A stretch of 64,000 nt of DNA from JBKBII01 sp046299415 (GTDB lineage: Bacteria > Pseudomonadota > Gammaproteobacteria > Ectothiorhodospirales > Ectothiorhodospiraceae): positions 62,001 through 126,000 of the forward strand of contig JBKBII010000001.1 of NCBI GenBank assembly GCA_046299415.1. The letters are read 5' to 3'. Numbering within the stretch: the stretch's first letter is position 1; each line of letters begins with the position of its first letter. A program made the translations under genes and the position numbers. Positions 17,011 through 26,273 of this stretch are shown one piece after another. Under the pieces are notes generated by a model that made no database searches, was not told the DNA's origin, and was given only the letters and a program-made list of their open reading frames with translations.

Positions 17011-18363
17011 ATGAGTTGGTTTGAGAAGTTGATGCCTTCTCGGATTCGGACGGACGCAGAGCGCAAGCGGGGCGTCCCCGAAGGCCTTTGGGTGCGCTGC
17101 AAGGGTTGCGAGGCCACGCTTTATCACGCCGAGCTCGAGCGCAGTCTGGACGTGTGTCCGAAATGCGGTCATCACGAGCGGATGTCGGGGCGTCGACGCC
17201 TCGAAACATTTCTCGATGCCGAGGGCCGCGTCGAGCTGGGCGCTAACCTTGCGCCGAATGATCCGCTGAAGTTCCGCGACGGAAAAAAATACCGGGATCG
17301 CTTGCTTCAGGCGCAAAGAGACACCGGGGAGCGCGACGCGCTGATTGCGATGACCGGACGCTTGCATGGCGATCCGATCGTGGCCTGCGCGTTTGATTTT
17401 CGGTTTATGGCGGGATCGATGGGTTCGGTCGTCGGCGAGCGTTTTGTTCGAGCGGTGGACGCTGCGCTCGAACATCGTAGTCCTCTCGTTTGTTTTTCGG
17501 CGTCGGGTGGCGCTCGAATGCAGGAGGCGCTGTTTTCGTTGATGCAGATGGCCAAGACTGCAGCTGCGCTCGCTCGATTGCGCGCAGCTGGCGTGCCCTA
17601 TATCTCGGTCATGACAGATCCAACGATGGGGGGCGTTTCTGCGTCGCTCGCGATGCTGGGTGATTTGAATCTCGCCGAGCCCAACGCTTTGATCGGCTTC
17701 GCCGGACCTCGGGTGATTCAGCAGACAGTGCGCGAAACCTTGCCGGATGGTTTTCAGCGCGCTGAATTTCTGCTTGAGCATGGCGCAATCGATCGAATCG
17801 TCGATCGACGTGAGATGCGCGATGAGATCGCACTCTTGCTGAGGCTGCTCGGCGTACGAGGGCCTTTGTCTCCAACTCGCGGCACGCTTGCTGACGATCC
17901 GCCGGACGAGGAAAACGATGGCTGGAGCTCGAGCGAGCGAGGGCCTGACCACGTCGATCCAGGCTCGGAGGCAGGGTCATCTTCGGCGAATGGATCAAAC
18001 GTGTCAGCGGAAGACCCTCGAGCGCGGCGTTCCGCTGTCGATCGTGCGGAATCAAGGCGATCGGATTTTTTCGAGGCTGGTGGCGCGGCGACAGGGTTCC
18101 GAGCAGCGCGTTTGGCTCGATGGACCGGCCAGGGCGCGCGTTGGGGACAATCGATGTCTGGCGGCTTGAGAGAGTCAAGTGAGTCGGATCGGTGTTGGTC
18201 ATCGGAATCGCGGGTCGATGGCAACGAGACGGGATCGGTCGAGTCGGATGCAGTGCGCTCGATTGCATCGGGGGCGCCGGTGTTGAGGCCGACACCGCTG
18301 GAGGGGGATTGGTTGCCGGCGTCTCATCCTGGGTTGGCTGGTTCATTTCGGGGCCGCGGTTAG
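17011..18363 (+). CDS. accD: Acetyl-CoA carboxylase carboxyltransferase beta subunit with long tail
   Basis: With AccA, transfers the carboxyl group from carboxybiotin to acetyl-CoA in the first step of fatty-acid synthesis. The zinc ribbon is Cys30, Cys33, Cys49 and Cys52, and the crotonase-like core carries FSASGGARMQE and DPTMGGVSAS. The ATG follows GGGAGGG. The family is about 290-300 residues; this protein is 450. The extra 160 residues (from about 287) are rich in Ser, Arg, Glu, Asp and Gly with no fold recognised. No frameshift is needed to explain the tail, since the frame remains open to 18363. Confidence 0.93.
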   Translation: MSWFEKLMPSRIRTDAERKRGVPEGLWVRCKGCEATLYHAELERSLDVCPKCGHHERMSGRRRLETFLDAEGRVELGANLAPNDPLKFRDGKKYRDRLLQAQRDTGERDALIAMTGRLHGDPIVACAFDFRFMAGSMGSVVGERFVRAVDAALEHRSPLVCFSASGGARMQEALFSLMQMAKTAAALARLRAAGVPYISVMTDPTMGGVSASLAMLGDLNLAEPNALIGFAGPRVIQQTVRETLPDGFQRAEFLLEHGAIDRIVDRREMRDEIALLLRLLGVRGPLSPTRGTLADDPPDEENDGWSSSERGPDHVDPGSEAGSSSANGSNVSAEDPRARRSAVDRAESRRSDFFEAGGAATGFRAARLARWTGQGARWGQSMSGGLRESSESDRCWSSESRVDGNETGSVESDAVRSIASGAPVLRPTPLEGDWLPASHPGLAGSFRGRG

Positions 18364-18895
18364 GGTTTTGATTACGAATGTCACGGCACGGCACGGCTCG
18401 GCACGGCACGCGGCTCGGCACGGCACGCGGCTCGGCACGGCGAACGATCGCCGTGAAGGTTCGCGGCGGCGAGGCGTTGATTTGAATCTCGGGAAGTACT
18501 GAGAAGGTCCATGTGGAGCGTCTCAGGCGCCGTCAATCGGTGAGTGATTTTTCGATTGATTTGGTATCAAAACGACTCGAACGCGGGTGACGCAGGGCAG
18601 CACGCCCTCACGATATGGGCGCCCGAGACTCAAGACGAACGCCGAAAAACCCGCGAGTTGAATGCGCCGCATGACGCCCAGATCGCGGCGACCGAAACGT
18701 CGCGGGGGGTTGGGCGAGGGCGCGAATACGCTCACGGATTCAATGCGCCTGAGCTGTGGTTGGTCTAGTTTTTCCTGAAGGGATCTGAATGTTTTTAGAT
18801 CTCTCTGTCGTCAGTCCAGAGCGTTTCTCGAGCCATTGCGTCGCGAAGCGTTGCTCGTGACACAACTTGGTTTTGACTCAGCGTCGGGAGCAGTG
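18364..18895. other. accD-folC spacer, 532 bp, with GC-rich repeat
   Basis: It begins with a GC-rich tandem repeat and hairpin (annotated separately). The rest shows no gene. In-frame TTG and GTG codons at 18836 and 18857 extend the folC frame upstream but lack ribosome sites. Confidence 0.5.
18382..18455 (+). repeat. 17-bp GC-rich tandem repeat ending in a hairpin
   Basis: Units of CTCGGCACGGCACGCGG occur at 18397-18413 and 18414-18430, followed by an 11-base partial copy; a degenerate CACGG run precedes them. The array ends in a perfect hairpin with 8-bp arms CACGGCGA / TCGCCGTG (18436-18443 and 18448-18455) and loop ACGA. No T-run follows, so it is not a standard terminator. Confidence 0.8.
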
Positions 18896-20770
18896 GTGAG
18901 TTCAGGGATTTCGCGGGCGGCACCGCGCCCAGATGCCGGTGTCGAGACGTGGCTGGCTTGGCTTGAGAGTGTGAGCGGGCCGCGGATCGATCTCGGCCTC
19001 GATCGGGTGCGAAACGTCGTCGACCGACTTGCATTGTGGGATGGCACCCCACCGCTCATTGCGACGGTCGCCGGAACGAACGGCAAGGGAACGGTAGTGC
19101 ACGCGGTCGATGCCTTGTTGCGAGCGACTTCGACATTGAGCGTAGGTCGGTACACTTCTCCGCATGTGTTCGACTTTCGCGAGCGGATCGTGATCGACGG
19201 CACTGTCGTTGACGACGCGCGATTGCAAGCGGCGTTCGAGCGGGTGGCGCAGGCGATGGACGCGGCGTTGGAGTCGGCTTCAATTGAAGCGCCGCTGACG
19301 TACTTCGAGTTCACGACACTTGCGGCCATGGCGTGTTTCGAATCCGCCGGGGTTGATGTTGTCGTGCTCGAGGTTGGGTTGGGTGGGCGCCTCGATGCGG
19401 TGAATGTCTGGGATCCTGATGTGACGGCAGTAACGAGTATCGCGCTGGACCATGAGGCGTTTTTGGGTTCGACGCTCGACGCGATTGCGCGCGAAAAGGC
19501 GGGAATTGCCCGTGTTGACGTGCCGTGTTGGGTTGCAGAGGTTGACGGCCCCCCGGCGCTGCTTCAAGCATTGAGCGACCGTGGTGCGAGAATTCGCGCT
19601 CCAGCGTCTTTCGACTGGTTCTTGAGCCCAGGATCGAAGCGTGATGGTTCGGCGATCGCGTGGCGCTGGGTGCGGCCGGACGGTGTAAGGTGCGTAATTC
19701 CGGTGACGTTGACGAAGGCGCGGGCAGAGGGTCTGCCGTTAAGCCCATCTGATCATGATTTGCCGAAACAAGTTGGCCGGTCTTGCGGGACTTTCGATAG
19801 AAGTCTTGTTCGTCATGATTTTGTCGTTGATGAAGTCGATGTTTCAGGGCGGTCGAGATGTTCAAAAAGTTCCCATTTTGATGGTTTGGTTCGAGATTCG
19901 GACAGGCAGCCCGAGACGCTCGAACGGGCAATATGGCTCGAGCTTCAGGGGGCGCGCGGAAGAAATCTTGCTGTCGCTGTGGGGGTCGTGTGTGATTTGC
20001 TCGCGCTGATGCGTGGAACGGTGTCGACGCAGTCGTTGGAGCGATCAGGCAGTTCGGCGGTGCAGAGTCCGTCGTTGAAGGCGATTCCCGTTGAGGCGTT
20101 ATGGACTCGTCCTCCGGGTCGATTCGAGAGAATGTTGATTCGTTTTCGGCGCGAAACCTTTGACCGAGAATCAATCTCGAGCGATGCGCCAGTGTCAACT
20201 GACGGGCTGAAGATATCGGGAGTCGGAGTCATTCGGTTGTCTGATATCCGTCTTGAAAGAGCGGGCGGTATCAAGCCGTTGATCGAGAACGGGCCGTCGC
20301 TCGATAACGAGCCATCGCTCGATGAAACACGTCGCTCGGAGGTCGTTACGCGTTTGGTCGTCTTCGATGTCGCGCATAATCCAGCAGCAGTGGCTGAGTT
20401 ACTGCGCATGCTTGATCGTGAGGCGATAGAGCCGGAAGATGTCGTGTTCGGTGCGATGGCCGACAAGGATCTGGTTGCGATTTTTAGCCAGTGTGCGTCG
20501 CATCCCGCCTTGAGCCGCGCGCGGTGGTGGCTGGGTCGTCCGAATGTTGCGCGAGCCGCATCGTTTGCAGTTCTCGTGGCCAAAGCAGGGGACGCCGGTC
20601 TGCAGCGATTGTTCGAGCTCGACTCGTTGTCCAATTGGTGCGGCGTTGTTCTGCGCGCTTCGAGCTCAACTGCGCCGATTTTGGTTTTTGGGTCCTTCTT
20701 TACCGTGGCGGAAGGTGCAACCTGTGCGCCCGGGAACGGCGGCGGATTTTGGGTCCATCGGAGCGCTTGA
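18896..20770 (+). CDS. folC: Bifunctional folylpolyglutamate/dihydrofolate synthase with insertions
   Basis: Adds glutamate to folates and likely makes dihydrofolate from dihydropteroate. The Mur-ligase P-loop GTNGKGT is at about residues 60-66, EVGLGGRLDAVN at 159-170, and the C-terminal DVAHNP at about 491-496. The GTG at 18896 has GGGAG six bases before it. Usual length is about 420-440; this is 624. Two extra blocks account for the difference: about 270-345, before LQGARGRNLAVA, and about 415-485, between PGRFERM and VVFDVAHNP. The second contains an 18-bp in-frame near-duplication (20288-20323) encoding NGPSLD then NEPSLD. Core motifs are intact, so it is likely functional. Confidence 0.9.
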   Translation: MSSGISRAAPRPDAGVETWLAWLESVSGPRIDLGLDRVRNVVDRLALWDGTPPLIATVAGTNGKGTVVHAVDALLRATSTLSVGRYTSPHVFDFRERIVIDGTVVDDARLQAAFERVAQAMDAALESASIEAPLTYFEFTTLAAMACFESAGVDVVVLEVGLGGRLDAVNVWDPDVTAVTSIALDHEAFLGSTLDAIAREKAGIARVDVPCWVAEVDGPPALLQALSDRGARIRAPASFDWFLSPGSKRDGSAIAWRWVRPDGVRCVIPVTLTKARAEGLPLSPSDHDLPKQVGRSCGTFDRSLVRHDFVVDEVDVSGRSRCSKSSHFDGLVRDSDRQPETLERAIWLELQGARGRNLAVAVGVVCDLLALMRGTVSTQSLERSGSSAVQSPSLKAIPVEALWTRPPGRFERMLIRFRRETFDRESISSDAPVSTDGLKISGVGVIRLSDIRLERAGGIKPLIENGPSLDNEPSLDETRRSEVVTRLVVFDVAHNPAAVAELLRMLDREAIEPEDVVFGAMADKDLVAIFSQCASHPALSRARWWLGRPNVARAASFAVLVAKAGDAGLQRLFELDSLSNWCGVVLRASSSTAPILVFGSFFTVAEGATCAPGNGGGFWVHRSA

Positions 20771-21358
20771 GGCCATGGCCGGTGGTGGTTCGACGATGTC
20801 TTTGAAGGACACCCCGCTGCAGAACAACGGTCGTGCGTTGCTCGATTACGCGGGCCCAACGCATCGTTCAAAGTCGTCGATCGAGAGCGTTGTCGGACGG
20901 GTGGCTCTGACGCTGCGCTCGAATGCATCGGACCGACAACTTTTCGAGGCCCGCGTTTTCTGGGTAAGCGGCTGCAGCGGACGGTCCAATCGCGTTATGG
21001 TTTGCGCTTGAGGCTGACGAGCCGTGGTCGATGCGAACGAATGCAGAGACTCGCGCTACGCGTCAGTACACTGTGGGAGAAGGGTGCACCAAGATGGGCA
21101 GAGGCGATGGTGTGTCGTCGCACTGAGGCTGTCGGCTACAGGCACGAGGGCGACACGTCTGTGAGCGACGAAGCTTGATTTGCAGCGTTTGTGGATTGAC
21201 GATGAGGTAGGTTTCAACCCGTCGTACGATTCGGCTCAGTTTCGAACGAACGTCTGTCTTGGGCTGAGCGGGCGCCTGCGGTGTCAGCCCGTTCAGGTCT
21301 GCGTCAGTCGATGCCGCCAGTCCGTTTTCTTCCGTCTATTCAATAGCGATCGAGCCAT
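20771..21358. other. folC-dedD spacer, 588 bp
   Basis: No gene seen. Near its end, perfect 7-bp arms GGGCTGA / TCAGCCC (21261-21267 and 21284-21290) enclose a GC-rich loop of 16, about 70 bp before dedD, and could form a leader hairpin. Confidence 0.5.
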
Positions 21359-22234
21359 TTGAGCGTAGAAGATTCCAATTTATCGATCGGTCAGGCTGCA
21401 GCTTCCTCTAGGGCCGATGATCTCGCGTCTACGCCGGGCGCGGAGGCCTTGCGTCTGCGATTTCGCTTGCTTGGCGCCTCGGCGTTGCTGTTGGTTGCCG
21501 TTTTGTTTTTACCGTGGATTTTTGATGGGGCGGGTTGGGCTGAGATCACCGGTGAAGAGATTGCGCCAGTCGCACCGCCGGCGTTTCGCTCTCCGGATTT
21601 TTCGACGCCGCCGAATTCGCCAAGTCTGCCGATGGAACGTCCAGTGATGCCCGACGTGCTTGCTGAGCCCGGTATCGCAGAGCCGGGAGTCGCGGTCGCA
21701 CGTGCACCAGCCGAGCGGAGTGTGAGCGAAGAAGCGCGCCGCCGCGACGAGATCGCTCGGGTAGAGGCAACCCAATCGCCGCAGCGCGAGAGGGACGCAC
21801 CGCGCGTGGGTGAGACGAGAGACGATCGATTGGCTGACGGTGTCGCACGAACACGTGAAGCTCTGGCTGCCTCTGAGTCTGCTTCGTCGCCAACGAGTCG
21901 CTCAGACACGGCTGTGCGCGCCGAAAACCAACCGAGGCCCGCTGCTGGGCGTGCGGCGGCCAATACGGAAGCGGCAGGAGAAGGCTGGATCGTTCAGCTG
22001 GGCAGTTTTCGTGATCGAGCGAATGCTGAGGTGCTTGCGCGCAGGGTGCAGTCTCATGGTTTGCAGGCGTTCATCGAGGCGCCGTCCAGCGCGGAGGGCA
22101 GCAATTTGCACCGAGTGCGTATTGGCCCATATCGCGAACGTGGGGCGGCTGATCGGGTTCGGGACCGTTTGAGTCAACAACACGGAATCGAAAGTATCGT
22201 TGTGCCATTGACGCGACCGACCGCGAGGCCATAA
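21359..22234 (+). CDS. dedD: SPOR-domain cell-division protein (DedD-like)
   Basis: Inner-membrane protein with a periplasmic peptidoglycan-binding domain that gathers at the division septum. The 291-residue protein has a cytoplasmic N-terminus, one membrane helix (about 36-55), a Pro/Ala/Glu/Arg-rich linker (60-200), and a C-terminal SPOR domain (about 208-285) with WIVQLGSFRDRANAEVLARR and HRVRIGPY. The start is a TTG with no strong ribosome site, and no ATG fits. Position between folC and cvpA matches the usual operon. Confidence 0.88.
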   Translation: MSVEDSNLSIGQAAASSRADDLASTPGAEALRLRFRLLGASALLLVAVLFLPWIFDGAGWAEITGEEIAPVAPPAFRSPDFSTPPNSPSLPMERPVMPDVLAEPGIAEPGVAVARAPAERSVSEEARRRDEIARVEATQSPQRERDAPRVGETRDDRLADGVARTREALAASESASSPTSRSDTAVRAENQPRPAAGRAAANTEAAGEGWIVQLGSFRDRANAEVLARRVQSHGLQAFIEAPSSAEGSNLHRVRIGPYRERGAADRVRDRLSQQHGIESIVVPLTRPTARP

Positions 22235-22278
22235 GGCGCGAGGCGTGTTCGACCTAGATCTTTGAATAGGTAACAAGC

Positions 22279-22890
22279 ATGAGCATGCTGGATCTGGTGG
22301 TGGTTATCGTTCTCGCGTTGTCGGCGATCGTTGGAATGTTTCGCGGATTTTTTCGCGAAATCATTTCAGTGGCCACTTGGGTGTTGTCGATCTGGGTGGC
22401 CATCCGATTTTCACCGGATTTGGCAGTTCACGTTCCGGCATCGATCGAGGAGCCGGCCCTGCGCGTCGGCATCGCCTTCGCTGCGGTGTTTTTGATTGGT
22501 TTGATCGTCGGTGGAATCGTGGGTGTCGTCGTCGGCCGCTTGGTGCGTCGCATCGGTCTTGGCGGCCTCGATCGTTTTCTTGGATTGACTTTCGGTGTTG
22601 TGCGCGGCGTGTTGATTGTGCTGCTGCTCGTGATGGGTGGACGGTTGCTCGCACTCGATTCGCATCCGGCTTGGCAGGAGGCGCGGACGATCCCATGGCT
22701 CGAGATCGCCCTCGAGAAAACCCTGGATGTGGTTCCAGAAAGCTGGCGTGAGCGTCTCGAGCCTGGTGAAAACAACTCGCGCACGCCACTCGACACGTTT
22801 CCTTTTCAGGCCCCGCCAATTGAACCGGCACCCCGCGACGAACGAAACGGTGATTCTCCTCAGTCAACGTCACCTGAGATCGCGAGCTGA
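22279..22890 (+). CDS. cvpA: CvpA family membrane protein
   Basis: Four hydrophobic segments occupy about residues 4-25, 28-45, 62-88 and 100-122, and the N-terminus MLDLVVVIVLALSAIVGMFRGFFREI is typical. CvpA family proteins are needed for colicin V production and envelope homeostasis; mechanism is unsettled. The tail (about 160-203) is hydrophilic. Two ATGs, at 22279 and 22285, are possible starts. It is 310 bp upstream of purF, the usual neighbour. Confidence 0.92.
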   Translation: MSMLDLVVVIVLALSAIVGMFRGFFREIISVATWVLSIWVAIRFSPDLAVHVPASIEEPALRVGIAFAAVFLIGLIVGGIVGVVVGRLVRRIGLGGLDRFLGLTFGVVRGVLIVLLLVMGGRLLALDSHPAWQEARTIPWLEIALEKTLDVVPESWRERLEPGENNSRTPLDTFPFQAPPIEPAPRDERNGDSPQSTSPEIAS

Positions 22891-23200
22891 TCGGGTCCAC
22901 GTTCGAACGGGCAGGTGAGTCATGTCGCGCTCCATTCCGCTGCTTAAATGGATTTTTGCGCGGCGTATCGATGGGGTCGGATCGGCAAAATCAGCACGGT
23001 ATCGTGGCGCGCAGATGTCGGGATGCGGCAACCACGTCAGTGTTTTTCCAGCGGTACGACGCTCAAACGTTGCCCTCGCGTCGCCTGGTGTTGTTTGTTC
23101 TCAGGGCGTGGCGGTTTCTGGTTAAAAAGCTTAGGGTGCAGCACCTCGATCGTTGTCAGCGTTCGGGGCGGCGTCCAATGGTCGGTTTGAGGATGGAAAA
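22891..23200. other. cvpA-purF spacer, 310 bp
   Basis: No gene, hairpin or recognised operator. The purF frame is open from 23153, but the catalytic N-terminal cysteine requires the start at 23201. Confidence 0.5.
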
Positions 23201-24748
23201 ATGTGTGGAGTGGTGGGCGTTGTCGGCCATGGACCGGTCAATCAGAGCTTGTACGATGCGCTTCTCGTGCTTCAGCATCGCGGACAGGATGCTGCAGGCA
23301 TCGTGACTTGTGACACTTTCGGTCGTCTGCATCTGCGCAAGGACAATGGTCTGGTACGCGATGTGTTTCAGGCGCGACATATGTTGGCTCTGGAAGGGCA
23401 CATCGGGATTGGTCATGTCCGCTATCCTACGGCGGGATCGACATCGCACGCGGAGGCGCAGCCCTTTTACGTGAACTCTCCGTATGGAATCGCGTTGGGG
23501 CACAACGGCAATTTGACCAACGCACGTGAGCTCGCCCGCGAATTGTTCGAAACGGATCGACGGCACATCAACACCGATTCGGATTCTGAAATCCTACTCA
23601 ATGTTTTTGCTCAAGAGTTGCTGCATCACGTTGACTCAAAACCGCTTGTCGAGGCCGTTTTTTTAGCTGTCCAGCGACTGTTCGAACGAGCGGCGGGCGC
23701 TTATACGGCGGTGGCCTTGATCGCCGGGCGCGGACTCGTCGCTTTTCGCGACCCATTGGGTATTCGCCCTTTGTGTATCGGCAAACGGGAAACCGACGAT
23801 GGCGTCGAGTGGATGGTGGCATCGGAGTCCTGCGCACTGGAGTCTCAGGACTTTATTTTTGAGCGGGATGTGGCGCCGGGTGAGGTGCTGTTTATCACGC
23901 CGGAGGGTGACTTGAGCGCGCGAATCATGGCGCCTCAGCCTCGCCTGGTGCCGTGTATCTTTGAGCACGTTTACTTTGCGCGTCCCGATTCAGTGCTTGA
24001 CGGTATTTTCGTTCATCGCGCAAGGATGCGCATGGGAATCAAGCTGGGCCGCCGTATTCGAAAAGAGTGGCCCGATCACGACATTGATGTCGTGATTCCG
24101 ATCCCGGACACTGGGCGAACCGTCGCGCTTGAGCTGGCGCACGAGCTGGACATCAAGTACCGCGAAGGATTCATCAAGAATCGCTACATCGGGCGGACTT
24201 TCATTATGCCGGGGCAGACGCGCCGTCGGAAGTCGGTACGGCAAAAACTCAATGCGATTGGTCTCGAGTTTCGTGACAAGAATGTTTTGTTGGTCGACGA
24301 TTCGATCGTGCGCGGGACGACGTCGGGAGAGATCGTCGCCATGGCTCGCGATGCGGGTGCACGCAAGGTGTACTTTGCGTCAGCCGCTCCTCCTGTCCGT
24401 TATCCCAATGTTTACGGTATCGATATGCCGGCAGCAGAAGAGCTGATCGCGCATGGACGGAATCCTGAAGAGGTTTGTCGAGCGATTGGTGCGGATCGAC
24501 TGATTTATCAGGATCTCGATGATCTCGTCTCCGCAGTACGTCATCACAGCTCGAACATCGAAGATTTCGATTGCTCCGTCTTCACTGGCGAATATGTTAC
24601 GGGTCTGGACGAAGGCTATCTTGACGCGTTGGCCGAGCGACGCAGAGACAGTGAACGCGCCGATTCAAAGTCGTCGAAAGATGGATCTTCCCAGCCGTTG
24701 GGTCCAAGCGCGCCGAGTGAAATCCTTGATCTAACGAATGAAATTTGA
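23201..24748 (+). CDS. purF: Amidophosphoribosyltransferase
   Basis: First committed step of purine synthesis, making 5-phosphoribosylamine from PRPP and glutamine. The start at 23201 is fixed by chemistry: the nucleophile must be the residue after the removed methionine, and MCGVVG supplies it. The glutaminase domain (about 1-235) includes GHNGNL, and the PRTase domain carries the PRPP loop LLVDDSIVRGTTS. The 515-residue length is normal. It closes the fimV-to-purF block. Confidence 0.96.
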   Translation: MCGVVGVVGHGPVNQSLYDALLVLQHRGQDAAGIVTCDTFGRLHLRKDNGLVRDVFQARHMLALEGHIGIGHVRYPTAGSTSHAEAQPFYVNSPYGIALGHNGNLTNARELARELFETDRRHINTDSDSEILLNVFAQELLHHVDSKPLVEAVFLAVQRLFERAAGAYTAVALIAGRGLVAFRDPLGIRPLCIGKRETDDGVEWMVASESCALESQDFIFERDVAPGEVLFITPEGDLSARIMAPQPRLVPCIFEHVYFARPDSVLDGIFVHRARMRMGIKLGRRIRKEWPDHDIDVVIPIPDTGRTVALELAHELDIKYREGFIKNRYIGRTFIMPGQTRRRKSVRQKLNAIGLEFRDKNVLLVDDSIVRGTTSGEIVAMARDAGARKVYFASAAPPVRYPNVYGIDMPAAEELIAHGRNPEEVCRAIGADRLIYQDLDDLVSAVRHHSSNIEDFDCSVFTGEYVTGLDEGYLDALAERRRDSERADSKSSKDGSSQPLGPSAPSEILDLTNEI

Positions 24749-25090
24749 GGCCGTAGCTTCAGCTGTGAAGACGCCATTGGCCACTCGCGGCTGACAATGG
24801 TCGTCGCGCCAGCGACGCGTGCGATAAGCGTTGAATGAGCGATGCTCCGATCGTCGATTCGGCATCGGCGCTGCCTGGCGCGTTCTGGCGCTAAAACCCA
24901 TCCAGCGATGACGCGTTGACGATTGGGTCGCTTTGCGCGCGACATACCTGCAGAGGTTTTGCGTTACTGAGCGAAGACTGGATCGAGTGAACTTGAGAAT
25001 CTCTGATCAAGGCTCTAGCGGTATGGTTTGCAGCGTGACGGGTATCGGCACGCCGGGCCGCACAACGGCGGTAGATAAAGGATTCAAACG
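24749..25090. other. Intergenic region, 342 bp
   Basis: No gene, terminator or repeat recognised between purF and the transpeptidase gene. Confidence 0.5.
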
Positions 25091-25738
25091 ATGTCGTTGA
25101 ACTTGGAGGCGCAATTGCCGAGCCTGGAATGGTTGTTGCCCGTGCTTGCGGAATTGCGCCGCATCGTTGCGGTCGAGGATGCGAGTGGGGTGGGCACGCC
25201 ACCGATCTCGGCGCGTCTCGCATTGGTGGCGCGCGTCGATGAACAGCGCCTCTATGTCATCCGTGGAGACTCGGTTGAGCAAATTTTGCCGATATCAACC
25301 GCGAAGCGCGGCATCGGCCAACTCGAAGGCAGTTTGCAGACGCCTCTCGGTTGGCATCGGGTGAAGGAACGTATTGGAGACGGAGAGCCCGTCGGCATGA
25401 TTTTTCGGGCTCGCGTCCCGATCGGGCGAATCGCTGAAATCCTGGTCAGACCGGAGGAATTGAGCTGCGAAGACAACATTACGACGCGTATTTTATGGCT
25501 TGAGGGTCTGGAGCCAGGTTTCAATCGTGGTCGCGACGCCCGCGGGCGCTTAGTGGATTCATATCGCCGGTATATCTATCTGCACGGCACCGACGAAGAG
25601 GGACGGATTGGGTCTCCGGCGTCAGATGGTTGTATTCGGCTACGCAATGACGACATCCTGTGGCTGTTCGAGCGTGTGCCGGTTGGCACGCGGGTCTTGA
25701 TTATGCAGGACGCGAAATATCTGTCGTCGGCGACGTGA
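25091..25738 (+). CDS. L,D-transpeptidase (YkuD domain)
   Basis: YkuD enzymes cross-link peptidoglycan or attach lipoproteins via a catalytic cysteine. The motif HGT...SPASDGCIRLRNDDI (about residues 173-200) supplies the His and Cys. The ATG has AAAGGA nine bases upstream. The 215-residue protein lacks an obvious signal peptide: the N-terminus is mostly polar with a short hydrophobic patch (LEWLLPVLAEL). Without export it could not reach the wall, so either export is unusual or the true substrate is cytosolic. It stands alone, with more than 300 bp on each side. Confidence 0.83.
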   Translation: MSLNLEAQLPSLEWLLPVLAELRRIVAVEDASGVGTPPISARLALVARVDEQRLYVIRGDSVEQILPISTAKRGIGQLEGSLQTPLGWHRVKERIGDGEPVGMIFRARVPIGRIAEILVRPEELSCEDNITTRILWLEGLEPGFNRGRDARGRLVDSYRRYIYLHGTDEEGRIGSPASDGCIRLRNDDILWLFERVPVGTRVLIMQDAKYLSSAT

Positions 25739-26273
25739 TCACGGTGTTGGCGGTGATGTTCCCAAGAATTGGCTGCGATGTTCTTAACGATGCCCTGAAC
25801 GGTTACCAGACCGATGGCCTGAACAACTGATGCTTGAGCCCTGAACGTCGTCGCTATGATTGGGGCTGACCGCTTGTCGAGCGGATTATTTGATTCTAGA
25901 AACTTTTTTGCTTTTGTGGATCGAGCTTTCTTTTGCCGTTGGCCTTACCGACCGCCTCAACCGCTCGGTAGACGTGAGTCGCAGCGCTGGATTCGGCCGG
26001 AAAGGCTTGAGTTTGAACGAAAGATTGGGCGCCCTTCTGAGCCAAAGGTTGAACACCGGTGGCGAGCCGTTCGCGGCTTCTCAGGCGTCGATCAGGATTA
26101 ACTTCGGGTGTTGGTTTGAATGGCCCTCGCTCTTTTGCATTCGATTCGGTCTCATCGCTGAGGACGCTTATGCTGTGCCCAATCTTCGAAGTACGCGGCA
26201 TCGACAGTCCGTCCAATCCGGTCGGCCTCTAAGTTGAAGAGTTAGAACTCGAATCGGAGCGCGCTGGGGTTTT
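25739..26273. other. Convergent intergenic region, 535 bp
   Basis: No gene. Three imperfect CCTGAAC-containing direct repeats lie near 25792-25848, and an imperfectly placed CCGCT-TGTCG-AGCGG hairpin is at 25870-25884, without a T-run. The region lies between ldt (plus) and dctM (minus). Confidence 0.45.

Noticed and set aside
16501..17952. 483-residue minus-strand frame opposite trpA and accD
   Set aside because: Arg/His/Pro-rich antisense shadow of well-supported genes; long antisense frames are expected from this base composition.
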